Of a stretch of 23,879 nt of DNA, positions 1 through 6,948 are shown in pieces (position 1 is the first letter of the stretch; every line of letters starts with the position of its first letter). The notes beneath the pieces are model-generated. The model was not told the origin of the DNA, searched no databases, and worked only from the letters and a program-made list of their open reading frames with translations. The stretch is from JBCDBL01 sp039183635 (lineage in GTDB: Bacteria > Pseudomonadota > Alphaproteobacteria > Caulobacterales > Parvularculaceae). The DNA lies in the NCBI GenBank assembly GCA_039183635.1, contig JBCDBL010000068.1, positions 1 through 23,879 of the forward strand, in the 5' to 3' direction. Made by a program: the position numbers and the translations under genes.

Positions 1-237
1 AGACAGAGTGTTTTGTAAAGCGTCAATATCCGCAGGTTCGACAAGGTCGCCGATCAGCGGTTTCACCTCGACCAGATGGGCCGCCCGAATGTTGCAGCCG
101 ATCTCTTCCAGCTTGTCGCCATTGCGGGCGACAAGGACGACATTGTTGCCATCCTTCGCCGCTTCATGGGCCAGCGCCTCGCCAAGGCCGCCGGAGGCGC
201 CGGTGACGAGGGCCCAAGGCCGTATGGACGGCGCCAT
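1..237 (-). CDS. short-chain dehydrogenase/reductase, N-terminal part
   Basis: The reading frame opens with ATG at 237 and is still open at base 1, giving the first 79 residues. Residues 8-19 read WALVTGASGGLG, the TGxxxGxG dinucleotide-binding turn of classical SDR enzymes, and an acidic D follows the VVLVARN strand region as expected for the Rossmann fold. The catalytic YxxxK lies outside the window, so substrate and activity cannot be named. An AAGGAG ribosome binding site sits just before the start. The gene begins 27 bases after the stop of the lipoprotein gene upstream on the same strand, so the two are probably cotranscribed. Family assignment is firm; function is unknown. Confidence 0.85.
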   Translation of the reverse strand, partial: MAPSIRPWALVTGASGGLGEALAHEAAKDGNNVVLVARNGDKLEEIGCNIRAAHLVEVKPLIGDLVEPADIDALQNTLS

Positions 238-264
238 AGCCGCTCCTTGTTGGTTTTCGTATCT

Positions 265-792
265 TTATCCGGCGCGTTGAACGAGGGGGCGCAGATTGTT
301 CATCACATCCCGTGCGTCGAATGCATTGGGATTATCTTCCGGTTTGTCGCCTTTCGCCATAATAATATATGCGATGGCTTCATATCGCTTGCGCTCTCGG
401 GTTGTCACGTCGTCCCGGAAGCCCCAGGGCCAACCGTAGGCGTAATAGGGATAACGGTAATATCCGTAGCCAGCGTAGAACGGGGAGCCAACGCCGCTCG
501 ATGTGAACGTGCTTCTGGAATCTGTCGATTGTTCGGTGACGATGAAATAATCGAAACCGCGTTGCACCGTCAGCTCGGCGGCCCTGAACAACAGGCTGTT
601 CTCCACCTCGGCCTGGTCGGTGAGGGAGTTTCCGCGGAACGTTATGCGGTAGCGGTTGTTTTCAATGCGCTGCTCCGTGTAGCCGTAGCCCGACCCCGCC
701 GCAGGTCCGTAGGGCGTTTGTGTCGCACAGGCCGAAAGCCCCGCAAGAACGATAGAGGCGGTCGTGAGTTTGACGCCTGTCATAATTTTCAT
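265..792 (-). CDS. CC0125/CC1285-type lipoprotein
   Basis: This encodes a 175-residue exported protein. The N-terminus has a short basic stretch, a hydrophobic core and a lipobox ending LSAC, with Cys22 as the predicted lipidated residue. The mature part starts with a Gly/Tyr-rich stretch, then the segment around YRITFRGNS and AELTVQRGFDYFIV, which I recognise as typical of the alphaproteobacterial CC0125/CC1285 lipoprotein family. A second Tyr/Gly/Pro-rich stretch (about residues 105-125) precedes the C-terminal YEAIAYIIMAKG strand. The family has no established function. An AAGGAG site lies 8 bases before the ATG. It is the first gene of a likely pair with the SDR gene downstream. It probably sits at the outer membrane or periplasmic face. 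Confidence 0.82.
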   Translation of the reverse strand: MKIMTGVKLTTASIVLAGLSACATQTPYGPAAGSGYGYTEQRIENNRYRITFRGNSLTDQAEVENSLLFRAAELTVQRGFDYFIVTEQSTDSRSTFTSSGVGSPFYAGYGYYRYPYYAYGWPWGFRDDVTTRERKRYEAIAYIIMAKGDKPEDNPNAFDARDVMNNLRPLVQRAG

Positions 793-912
793 AGTCGTCT
801 CTCCTTTGACTTTGGCGCGTCTGCATCCCCAATACGTACAGACATAAAGATACGCGGACGTGCGTAAGGGTCTAGGGTCAAGAGGCGGTTTCGCGCTTAA
901 TTCTTGGTAATG

Positions 913-2316
913 TCATCTTTCCAAAGGGATGATGGATGCATCGACATCGCCGTCCCGCGCCATTGATTTTATATGCAAATCCCGCTGCGGGAAGGGAATT
1001 TCCACCCCTTCGGCCTTGAATTTGTCCCAGATTTTCAAAAAAACGCCGCTTTTGACGTTTGTCACGCCGTTTTCCGGGTCGCGAATCCAGAACCGCAGCT
1101 CAAGATCGATGGCGCTGTCGCCGAACCCGATAAGATGGCACTGGGGCTTCGGCGCATCGAGGATGCGCTCGGTCTCCCGGGCCGCTTCTTCGCACAGCGC
1201 GATCGCCCTATGGACGTCCGCGTCGTAGGCGACGCCAATCTGAACTTTCAGGCGCACGGTTTTGTCGTTATGGGACCAGTTGACGACCCCGTTCTCCACG
1301 AACATGTCGTTCGGGACCAGGTGCTCGGTGCCGTCGCGGGTTCGGATCGATACGTACCGCGCGCCGAGGGACGTCACCCAGCCGAACGTGTCCTCCACCG
1401 ATATGACGTCGCCCGGTTTGATCGACTTATCCATAATCATGGTAAAGCCGGAGGTGAGGTTCGACACGGTGCGCTGCAGTCCCAGCCCGACGCCGAGACC
1501 GAGGGCGCCGCCGAACACCGCCAGGGCCGCAAGGTTCACGCCGATCAGGTTCAGCGCTATCAGAAACGCCAGGATGGGCAGAAAAATCTTGAGGATTTGC
1601 ACGATCAACGTTTGTAGGGACGGCGTCAGCTCTTCGATCTTGTAGATGCGCCGCTCCAGGAATTGTCCCGTCGCGGCCGCCAGCCACATCAAAATGCCGA
1701 AGGCGATAAAGCCGCGCACGGCGTCCAGCGCCGACAGGGACGGACCGTCAGGGCCGAAGGAAATCGCCGCCGCCTCCAGTTGGTCGATCAGCGGTTTTAG
1801 GAATCCGAGAATATCGAGCGCGGCGATGGGCCAGGCGATGACAAAGGCCGCCCGGGACCACAGGGGCGATCTGATCACCAGGGTGACGAGACGTATGACG
1901 ATCCATGCCGTGATCAGGCTGACGAACGCTTCAAGCCAGGCCCGGGGCCGCTCCGCTGCGGCCATGGCGATAACGCCGGCTTGCAGGAACAGGTAAATCG
2001 CAATCGGACCTGTCATGATCGACAGGGCGCGTACGAACCGCCGCGCCGCACCCGCTTCGGCCCGGGGCGCGATGGCCTTATCGATCAGTTTTTTTAACGG
2101 CCTCGCCGCGATCGCGCCGGCGGCGAGGCAAAGAATGAGGATGGCGAATTGTATCGCCGCGTCAGGGGTCAGCACGGCGTCGCGAATCCAGGCGACGGTC
2201 TGTTCGGCCCGCCCGCGCAACTCTTCGGCGGCGATCAATTCTTCAAAGCCGGAACCTTCCGCTTCCGGCCCGGGCGGCGTGGTATTGTCCTGGGGGCGGG
2301 GCGCGGCGTCCTGCAT
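913..2316 (-). CDS. mechanosensitive ion channel, MscS family
   Basis: This 467-residue membrane protein has several hydrophobic segments (about residues 55-75, 95-120, 125-150, 155-175, 195-220 and 240-265), then the Gly/Ala-rich pore helix FGGALGLGVGLGLQ and the following NLTSGFTMIMDKSIKPGD, the hallmark of the MscS pore and beta domain. The C-terminal part (about 320-450) is the soluble alpha/beta region, with FPQRDLHIK near the end. MscS-type channels sit in the inner membrane and release solutes on hypo-osmotic shock; the extended N-terminal part is like the larger MscS subfamilies. GGAG lies about 10 bases before the ATG. It is divergent from the ilv leader and monocistronic as far as can be seen. 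Confidence 0.93.
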   Translation of the reverse strand: MQDAAPRPQDNTTPPGPEAEGSGFEELIAAEELRGRAEQTVAWIRDAVLTPDAAIQFAILILCLAAGAIAARPLKKLIDKAIAPRAEAGAARRFVRALSIMTGPIAIYLFLQAGVIAMAAAERPRAWLEAFVSLITAWIVIRLVTLVIRSPLWSRAAFVIAWPIAALDILGFLKPLIDQLEAAAISFGPDGPSLSALDAVRGFIAFGILMWLAAATGQFLERRIYKIEELTPSLQTLIVQILKIFLPILAFLIALNLIGVNLAALAVFGGALGLGVGLGLQRTVSNLTSGFTMIMDKSIKPGDVISVEDTFGWVTSLGARYVSIRTRDGTEHLVPNDMFVENGVVNWSHNDKTVRLKVQIGVAYDADVHRAIALCEEAARETERILDAPKPQCHLIGFGDSAIDLELRFWIRDPENGVTNVKSGVFLKIWDKFKAEGVEIPFPQRDLHIKSMARDGDVDASIIPLER

Positions 2317-2381
2317 TTTGATTGGCTCCGGCGTTTGGGCGGGGAGGCGCGCTCGATTCTTTGTCGCCGCGCACGCAATAG

Positions 2382-2410
2382 TTGACTTTCAGGCGCGCTT
2401 GAATTAGCAG
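2382..2410 (+). promoter_or_regulatory. possible sigma-70 promoter of the ilvBN leader
   Basis: TTGACT at 2382-2387 is a near-perfect -35 box. With a 17-base spacer the -10 position is TAGCAG at 2405-2410, which is weak. Transcription would start near 2417, giving a short untranslated lead to the leader peptide ATG at 2437. The position fits the leader, but the -10 match is poor. Confidence 0.45.
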
Positions 2411-2436
2411 TTTTAGAAGATTTTAGGAAACTTTAC

Positions 2437-2484
2437 ATGCGATTTATCGTAGTACTTATTCGGCGCGCCGGCGGAATGCTGTAA
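2437..2484 (+). CDS. branched-chain amino acid leader peptide (attenuator)
   Basis: This 15-codon reading frame translates as MRFIVVLIRRAGGML. Six of the 15 residues are Ile, Val or Leu, and five of them (IVVLI) are consecutive, the composition expected of the control codons in a ribosome-mediated attenuator, as in ivbL and ilvL of enterobacteria. AGGAAA lies 7 bases before the ATG. Its TAA stop codon forms exactly the loop of the large hairpin at 2463-2507, and an intrinsic terminator follows before ilvB. The peptide itself probably has no function after translation; stalling for lack of charged tRNA would be the signal. No homologue search was possible, so the call rests on composition and layout. 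Confidence 0.85.
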   Translation: MRFIVVLIRRAGGML

Positions 2485-2507
2485 CAGCATTCCGAATGCC
2501 GGCGCGC
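2463..2507 (+). promoter_or_regulatory. large leader hairpin with the leader stop codon in its loop
   Basis: CGCGCCGGC (2464-2472) pairs with GCCGGCGCG (2498-2506), and GGAATGCTG (2473-2481) with CAGCATTCC (2485-2493). The only unpaired bases are the loop TAA (2482-2484), which is the leader stop codon, and a GAAT bulge. A ribosome finishing the leader would melt this hairpin; one stalled at the Ile/Val/Leu run would leave at least the upper 9 bp free to form. This is a position expected of a pause or protector structure. I did not find a clear antiterminator that pairs with the terminator arm. Confidence 0.75.
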
Positions 2508-2510
2508 GAC

Positions 2511-2541
2511 AAGGGGTCTCAAACGAGGCCCCTTTCTTTTT
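2511..2541 (+). terminator. intrinsic terminator in the ilvBN leader
   Basis: AAGGGGTCTC (2511-2520) pairs with GAGGCCCCTT (2525-2534) through one G-U wobble, with an AAAC loop, followed by TTTCTTTTT. It lies 79 bases before ilvB and after the leader peptide, so it is most simply read as the attenuator terminator controlling ilvBN transcription. Confidence 0.8.
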
Positions 2542-2619
2542 GTCATGTGGCCGTCGGTCATCTGGCTTTGACGGGAAACGCCACCCTCGTTGTGAAGAGG
2601 GGAAGCATGGAGAGATCTG

Positions 2620-4425
2620 ATGGCGGATGCAGGCGCGGGAAAGACGATTGAGAAGACGGGCGAGGCGTGCGATGCGGCGATGATGTCGGGCGCCGACGTG
2701 GTCCTTCAAGCCCTGGAGGATCAGGGGGTCGAGGTGATCTTCGGCTATCCCGGCGGCGCTGTCCTGCCGATCTACGATGCGCTGTTCAAGCGCGATAAGA
2801 TCCGCCACATTCTCGTCCGGCATGAGCAGGGGGCGGTGCATGCGGCCGAAGGCTACGCCCGCTCCACCGGCAAGCCCGGCGTCGTTCTGGTGACCTCGGG
2901 GCCCGGCGCCACCAACGCGGTCACCGGCCTCGCCGATGCGATGATGGATTCTATTCCGCTGGTCTGCATCACGGGCCAGGTGGCCCGGCACATGATCGGC
3001 ACGGACGCGTTTCAGGAATGCGACACGGTGGGCGTCACCCGGTCGTGTACGAAGCAAAACTACCTGGTGAGCGACGCCGACCGCCTGTCCGACATCATGC
3101 ATGAGGCGTTTTACGTGGCCTCCGCCGGCCGTCCTGGCCCCGTCGTGATCGACATTCCGAAGGATGTTCAGTTCGAGACCATGGCCTATCGCAGGCCGGA
3201 ACAGGCGGACATCCGCACCTATCGCGCCCGCCCGCCAAGCAGTGCAGCCGACATCAGCGCCGCGGTGGAGTTGATGGCGCGGGCGCGCCGGCCTGTGATT
3301 TATTCCGGCGGCGGCGTCATCAACGCCGGCCCGCACGCCTCGGAGCTGCTGCGGGAGCTTGTGGCGGAGACCGGTTTTCCGATCACCTCGACCCTGATGG
3401 GGCTCGGCGCATACCCTGCCTCGGGGCCGCAATGGCTCGGCATGCTCGGCATGCATGGCAGTTTCGAGGCGAACAACGCCATGCACGATTGCGACGTCAT
3501 GATCGCCGTCGGCGCCCGCTTCGACGACCGCATTACGGGCCGCCTCGACGCTTTTTCGCCGGGCTCCCGCAAGATTCATATCGACATCGATCCGTCCTCG
3601 GTGAATAAAAACGTCGCCGTGGACGTCGGCCTTATCGGGGACGCGGCCGAGATCCTGGCGGCGCTTGTCGCGGGGTGGCGGGCGCGCAAGGCCGGCGACA
3701 ACAAAGCGGCCCTCGCCGATTGGCTGTCCCAGATCGACGCCTGGCGGGCGAAGGATTCCTTCGCCTATGAAAAAAGCGATACGATCATCAAGCCGCAATT
3801 CGCCATCGAACGCCTGTATGAGCTGACGAAAGATAAAGACGCCTATATCACCACGGAGGTGGGCCAGCATCAGATGTGGGCGGCCCAGCATTATAAGTTC
3901 GAGGAGCCGAACCGCTGGATGACCTCCGGCGGGCTCGGCACCATGGGCTACGGCCTGCCCGCGGCCCTCGGCGTGCAGGCCGCCCACCCGGACGCCCTCG
4001 TCATCGACATCGCCGGGGAGGCGTCCGTCCAGATGACCATGCAGGAAATGTCGGCGGCGGTGCAGCATAATTTGCCGATCAAGATCTTTATCCTGAATAA
4101 CGAATATATGGGCATGGTGCGCCAGTGGCAGGAGCTGCTCCATGGCGGGCGGTACTCCCATTCCTATTCCGCCGCGTTGCCGGACTTTGTCAAAATGGCC
4201 GAAGCGTTCGGCTGTCTCGGCCTGCGTGCAACGACCCCGGCGGAGCTCGACGCCAAGATCGAAGAGATGGTCGCCTCCCCGAAACCGGTCTTGTTTGACT
4301 GCGTCGTCTCAAAGGATGAAAACTGTTTCCCGATGATCCCGTCTGGCGCGGCGCATAATGAAATGCTCCTCGGCGGCGAGGTCACCGGGGACGAGATCGA
4401 CGACGCCGGCAAGGTTCTTGTTTAA
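2620..4425 (+). CDS. ilvB: acetolactate synthase large (catalytic) subunit
   Basis: The 601-residue enzyme joins two pyruvates to acetolactate, or pyruvate and 2-oxobutyrate to acetohydroxybutyrate, the first shared step to valine, leucine and isoleucine. The N-terminal ThDP domain carries FGYPGGAVLPIYD and the catalytic Glu69 in RHEQGAVHAAEGYA. The central domain covers about residues 215-350. The C-terminal ThDP domain has the NNEYMGMVRQWQELLHGGRYSHSY segment region. The metal-binding motif reads GEAS (Glu467) where many homologues have GDGS or GDAS. The length matches the family, apart from an N-terminal tail of about 20 residues. GGAGAG precedes ATG 2620. ilvN follows after 23 bases. Expression is probably controlled by the upstream attenuator. 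ilvC, often next in the operon, is absent here. Confidence 0.97.
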   Translation: MADAGAGKTIEKTGEACDAAMMSGADVVLQALEDQGVEVIFGYPGGAVLPIYDALFKRDKIRHILVRHEQGAVHAAEGYARSTGKPGVVLVTSGPGATNAVTGLADAMMDSIPLVCITGQVARHMIGTDAFQECDTVGVTRSCTKQNYLVSDADRLSDIMHEAFYVASAGRPGPVVIDIPKDVQFETMAYRRPEQADIRTYRARPPSSAADISAAVELMARARRPVIYSGGGVINAGPHASELLRELVAETGFPITSTLMGLGAYPASGPQWLGMLGMHGSFEANNAMHDCDVMIAVGARFDDRITGRLDAFSPGSRKIHIDIDPSSVNKNVAVDVGLIGDAAEILAALVAGWRARKAGDNKAALADWLSQIDAWRAKDSFAYEKSDTIIKPQFAIERLYELTKDKDAYITTEVGQHQMWAAQHYKFEEPNRWMTSGGLGTMGYGLPAALGVQAAHPDALVIDIAGEASVQMTMQEMSAAVQHNLPIKIFILNNEYMGMVRQWQELLHGGRYSHSYSAALPDFVKMAEAFGCLGLRATTPAELDAKIEEMVASPKPVLFDCVVSKDENCFPMIPSGAAHNEMLLGGEVTGDEIDDAGKVLV

Positions 4426-4448
4426 GACAAAAAGAAAGCGCGATAATC

Positions 4449-4988
4449 ATGGCTTCTTCCTCCGTTTATGCTCCCAACACCAAGGATGAGAGCATTGAGG
4501 CGCGCACCATCGCCGTCATCGTCGACAACGAGCCTGGCGTGCTCGCGCGGGTGGTGGGACTGTTCTCCGCCCGCGGGTATAACATCGAAAGCCTGACGGT
4601 GGCGGAGACGGATATCGAAAAGCACCGTTCCCGGATCACAATCGTTTCCAACGGCACGCCATCCACCCTGGCGCAGATCGAGGCGCAATTGGAGCGATTG
4701 CTGCCTGTTCGCCGGGTGGTGGACATCACCACAGCGCCACTCGGCGTGGAGCGGGAGCTTGCGCTTATTAAAGTAAAAAGCGAAGGGGAAAAGCGCGTCG
4801 AAGCCCTGCGTCTGGCCGAAGTGTTCCGCGCCTGTGTCATCGATACAACCCATACGTCGTTTATTTTCGAAGTCACCGGCGGACGCGACAAGATCAATGC
4901 GTTTATCGACCTGATGACGCCGCTCGGCCTTGTGGAGGTCTCTCGGACGGGGGTGCTGTCCATTCAACGCGGTGCGGAGAAGCTTTAA
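4449..4988 (+). CDS. ilvN: acetolactate synthase small (regulatory) subunit
   Basis: This 179-residue subunit activates IlvB and confers feedback inhibition by valine. The N-terminal ACT domain is clear: TIAVIVDNEPGVLARVVGLF followed by SARGYNIESLTV (residues about 18-50), with the Asn and Gly residues used for effector binding in the family. The C-terminal half (about 95-179) has the ELALIKVK and RACVIDTTHTSFIFEVTG segments of the family. The length is typical of alphaproteobacterial IlvN. It lies 23 bases after ilvB on the same strand and surely shares its transcript. The ribosome binding site is only a weak AAGAAAG, suggesting help from translation of ilvB. No ilvC follows; after the stop there is a repeat and an opposing gene. 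Confidence 0.97.
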   Translation: MASSSVYAPNTKDESIEARTIAVIVDNEPGVLARVVGLFSARGYNIESLTVAETDIEKHRSRITIVSNGTPSTLAQIEAQLERLLPVRRVVDITTAPLGVERELALIKVKSEGEKRVEALRLAEVFRACVIDTTHTSFIFEVTGGRDKINAFIDLMTPLGLVEVSRTGVLSIQRGAEKL

Positions 4989-5033
4989 ACGAGGTCTGCA
5001 GACGGGCTGCGAAATTGATGCGTAATCGACGTT

Positions 5034-5135
5034 AAAGCCTTTCCAGGCCAAGTGTGTACGGCTGGCCGTCCGGAAATGCGAAAAAACAAAGACTTAAAGC
5101 GTCTGCCTGATTTCGATTGAAGAAGAGACGCTTTA
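5034..5135 (-). repeat. two-hairpin structured repeat, copy A
   Basis: This ~102 bp element is about 95% identical to the reverse complement of 6733-6833, with four substitutions and one or two small indel differences. Read on the minus strand it has a hairpin 1 (outer arms TAAAGCGTCT/AGACGCTTTA kept, inner part degraded), the linker TAAGTCTTTGTTTTTTCGC, and hairpin 2 with GGCC..GGCC and an added TTTCC/GGAAA pairing. It fills most of the gap between ilvN and the serine hydrolase. Confidence 0.85.
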
Positions 5136-5193
5136 GAGCGTGTCGCGCAAAAGCGGGGCGTAAGCCAGCGGTGCAGGCGGCCAGATGCGGCCG

Positions 5194-6666
5194 TTACTTT
5201 ATCCGATCGGAATACTGGCTATGAACAAGGACGCGTGCGGCGCGTCCGTCATCGCCGATTTCGAAGGCCCAAGGCTCGCGGGGCGTTCCGTCATCGGCCA
5301 GCCGGACGAAGGTGTCGCCGCGCTCACGCTTCAGTTTCGTCATCGCCCCTTCAAGGTCGTCCGAGGGCAGGTTAATGGCGACAAGATGATCGCCCCATTG
5401 GCGCACTGCGAACTCGCCGCCCCACGGATCAATACTGTAGTTGCCTTCGTACTTCGAAAGGTCTGGCGTTCTTTTCTTGCTTGTCGTGGATGCTTTTTGC
5501 AGCGACGTCGCCATCGTCTTTAAGATGTTGCTGGATAAATTGGAGGCGGGGCCGTCGCCGGCGTTTGTCAGAACGATGGCGGCGATTTGGAGGTCCGGGA
5601 TCATTTTGAATTGGGTGATGTAACCCGGGCATCCGCCGCCGTGGCCGACGACGGTTTTGTCGCCGACGCGATTGACGCTGAAGCCAAGCCCCCAGGTGGT
5701 TTCCCAATCGGGATCGATCCAATGAACCCGGTGCATCTCGCGTAATGTGTTCGGGGCGAGCACCCCGGCGTCCTTGTTCTGAAGCAGCTCAAACTGCCAG
5801 ATGGCGAAGCGCGCAAGATCATTAAGTGATGATGTGAAACCCGCCGCAGCAGTAATCCCGCGGGTAAAAAAGGGTTCGACTTCCCGTCGCGCCCTGCTGC
5901 GATCAAAGCCCGTATAACCAATGGCGAGGCCCTCGCCCCTTAGGCGTTCCGGGTAAAACGGCCGTGTTTGGGAAAGACCCAGCGGTTCCAGGATATTTTC
6001 TTCAACATAATCAGCGTAAGGTTGGCCCGAGCGAGCCTCGACGATCTCGCCGGCGAGAGTAAGGCCAAGATTTGAATATTGAAAATATTGGTTGGCCGGG
6101 TAAAGGGTTTCCTGGGCGTCGAGGCGCTCAATCATCTCTTCGCGTGTCGGGAATGGGAAATCCGGCGCGCGCCAGTAAGAAAAGTCAGATTCCCGGGGCA
6201 GTCCGGAGGCGTGCGTCAGCACGCCTTCAATCGTGATCGGACCACTGTGCGCATGGGTCTGTTTCAGGTCGAACCAGTCGAGGTGACTGGCCACGGGGTC
6301 GCGCAGCGCGAGCTTGCCCGCATCGCGCAGTTGCATCACTGAAATCGCTGTAAACAGTTTGGAGATGCTGCAAATGCTGTAGAGTGTGTCGGCGTCGACC
6401 GGGCGCCGGGTTTCAAGATTGGAGACGCCGTATCCTTTGCTCCAAATCAGACGGTCTTTAAACACCACCCCGGCGGAAATTCCCGGGATGTCGTCATAGA
6501 TCCGCCGCGCCTCCACCCAGGCGTCGATTGCGGCGATGGCGCCGCGCACGTCTTGATGCGCGGCGGCGGCTTTGGCCGTTAATGTGCGGTCGTTGGCGGC
6601 CGCGCCGGTCGCGCCGACGACCGCCATGAGCAGAGCGACAATGATTGGTTTAGCTGTCGAGAACAC
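5194..6666 (-). CDS. secreted serine hydrolase, beta-lactamase/penicillin-binding class C fold
   Basis: I place the start at GTG 6666, because AGGAGGA lies 6 bases upstream and the protein then begins with a proper signal peptide (hydrophobic stretch about residues 8-23, cleavage near GAAA-ND); an in-frame ATG at 6732 would add 22 residues in front of it. The 490-residue product has SISK (Ser100, Lys103), YSN (197-199) and HGGG (near 342), the three active-site motifs of the class C beta-lactamase/DD-peptidase/esterase superfamily. Residues about 400-490 form an extra C-terminal domain as in many such esterases. The substrate could be a peptide, ester or beta-lactam and cannot be told. The gene stands alone, and inverted copies of a ~100 bp repeat lie on both sides. 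Confidence 0.88.
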   Translation of the reverse strand: MFSTAKPIIVALLMAVVGATGAAANDRTLTAKAAAAHQDVRGAIAAIDAWVEARRIYDDIPGISAGVVFKDRLIWSKGYGVSNLETRRPVDADTLYSICSISKLFTAISVMQLRDAGKLALRDPVASHLDWFDLKQTHAHSGPITIEGVLTHASGLPRESDFSYWRAPDFPFPTREEMIERLDAQETLYPANQYFQYSNLGLTLAGEIVEARSGQPYADYVEENILEPLGLSQTRPFYPERLRGEGLAIGYTGFDRSRARREVEPFFTRGITAAAGFTSSLNDLARFAIWQFELLQNKDAGVLAPNTLREMHRVHWIDPDWETTWGLGFSVNRVGDKTVVGHGGGCPGYITQFKMIPDLQIAAIVLTNAGDGPASNLSSNILKTMATSLQKASTTSKKRTPDLSKYEGNYSIDPWGGEFAVRQWGDHLVAINLPSDDLEGAMTKLKRERGDTFVRLADDGTPREPWAFEIGDDGRAARVLVHSQYSDRIK

Positions 6667-6732
6667 GAACGATCCTCCTGATCGATGAAACAGATGCGCT
6701 CCGGCTCCACGCCTCAAGGATGTTGAGCCCAT

Positions 6733-6833
6733 TAAAGCGTCTCTTCTTCAATGGAAGAAGGCAGACGCTTTAAGTCTTTGTTTTTTCGCATTTGCGGACG
6801 GCCAACCGTACACACTTGGCCTGGAAAGGCTTT
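6733..6833 (+). repeat. two-hairpin structured repeat, copy B
   Basis: This is the inverted partner of the element at 5034-5135. Hairpin 1 is nearly perfect: TAAAGCGTCT and CTTCTTC pair with GAAGAAG and AGACGCTTTA around an AATG loop, with a GC bulge (6733-6772). The linker AAGTCTTTGTTTTTTCGCA follows, then hairpin 2, GGCCAA (6800-6805) with TTGGCC (6816-6821) around CCGTACACAC. It lies 66 bp upstream of the hydrolase start. Confidence 0.88.
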
Positions 6834-6886
6834 AGAACCTAAAAGATCCTACCAGAATTCGCCACTGTTTTCGCGTTGTATTTTCC

Positions 6887-6926
6887 GGTCGCAACGCTCC
6901 CGCCCTCTGGCCGGGGCGTTGCGACC
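6887..6926 (-). terminator. long hairpin after the TonB receptor gene
   Basis: GGTCGCAACGC and GCGTTGCGACC form an 11-12 bp stem 22 bases beyond the receptor stop codon. There is no U tract on either strand, so intrinsic termination is not assured; it may instead protect the 3' end of the transcript. Confidence 0.4.
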
Positions 6927-6948
6927 GAAGCATGTGCATCGCGTCGGC

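Noticed and set aside
2413..4161. 582-codon open frame antisense to ilvB
   Set aside because: It lies wholly over the leader and ilvB, whose frame is conserved enzyme throughout; its translation is rich in Arg, His and Gly without motifs. Long antisense frames are expected in GC-rich coding DNA.
4994..5003. Palindrome GTCTGCAGAC after ilvN as a terminator
   Set aside because: It has no loop room and no U tract; too short to be a credible terminator.
5136..5193. Possible further repeat starting TAGAGCGTGTCGCGCAAAAG after copy A
   Set aside because: It resembles the start of a common alphaproteobacterial palindrome but no matching second arm is present, so it may be chance or a remnant.
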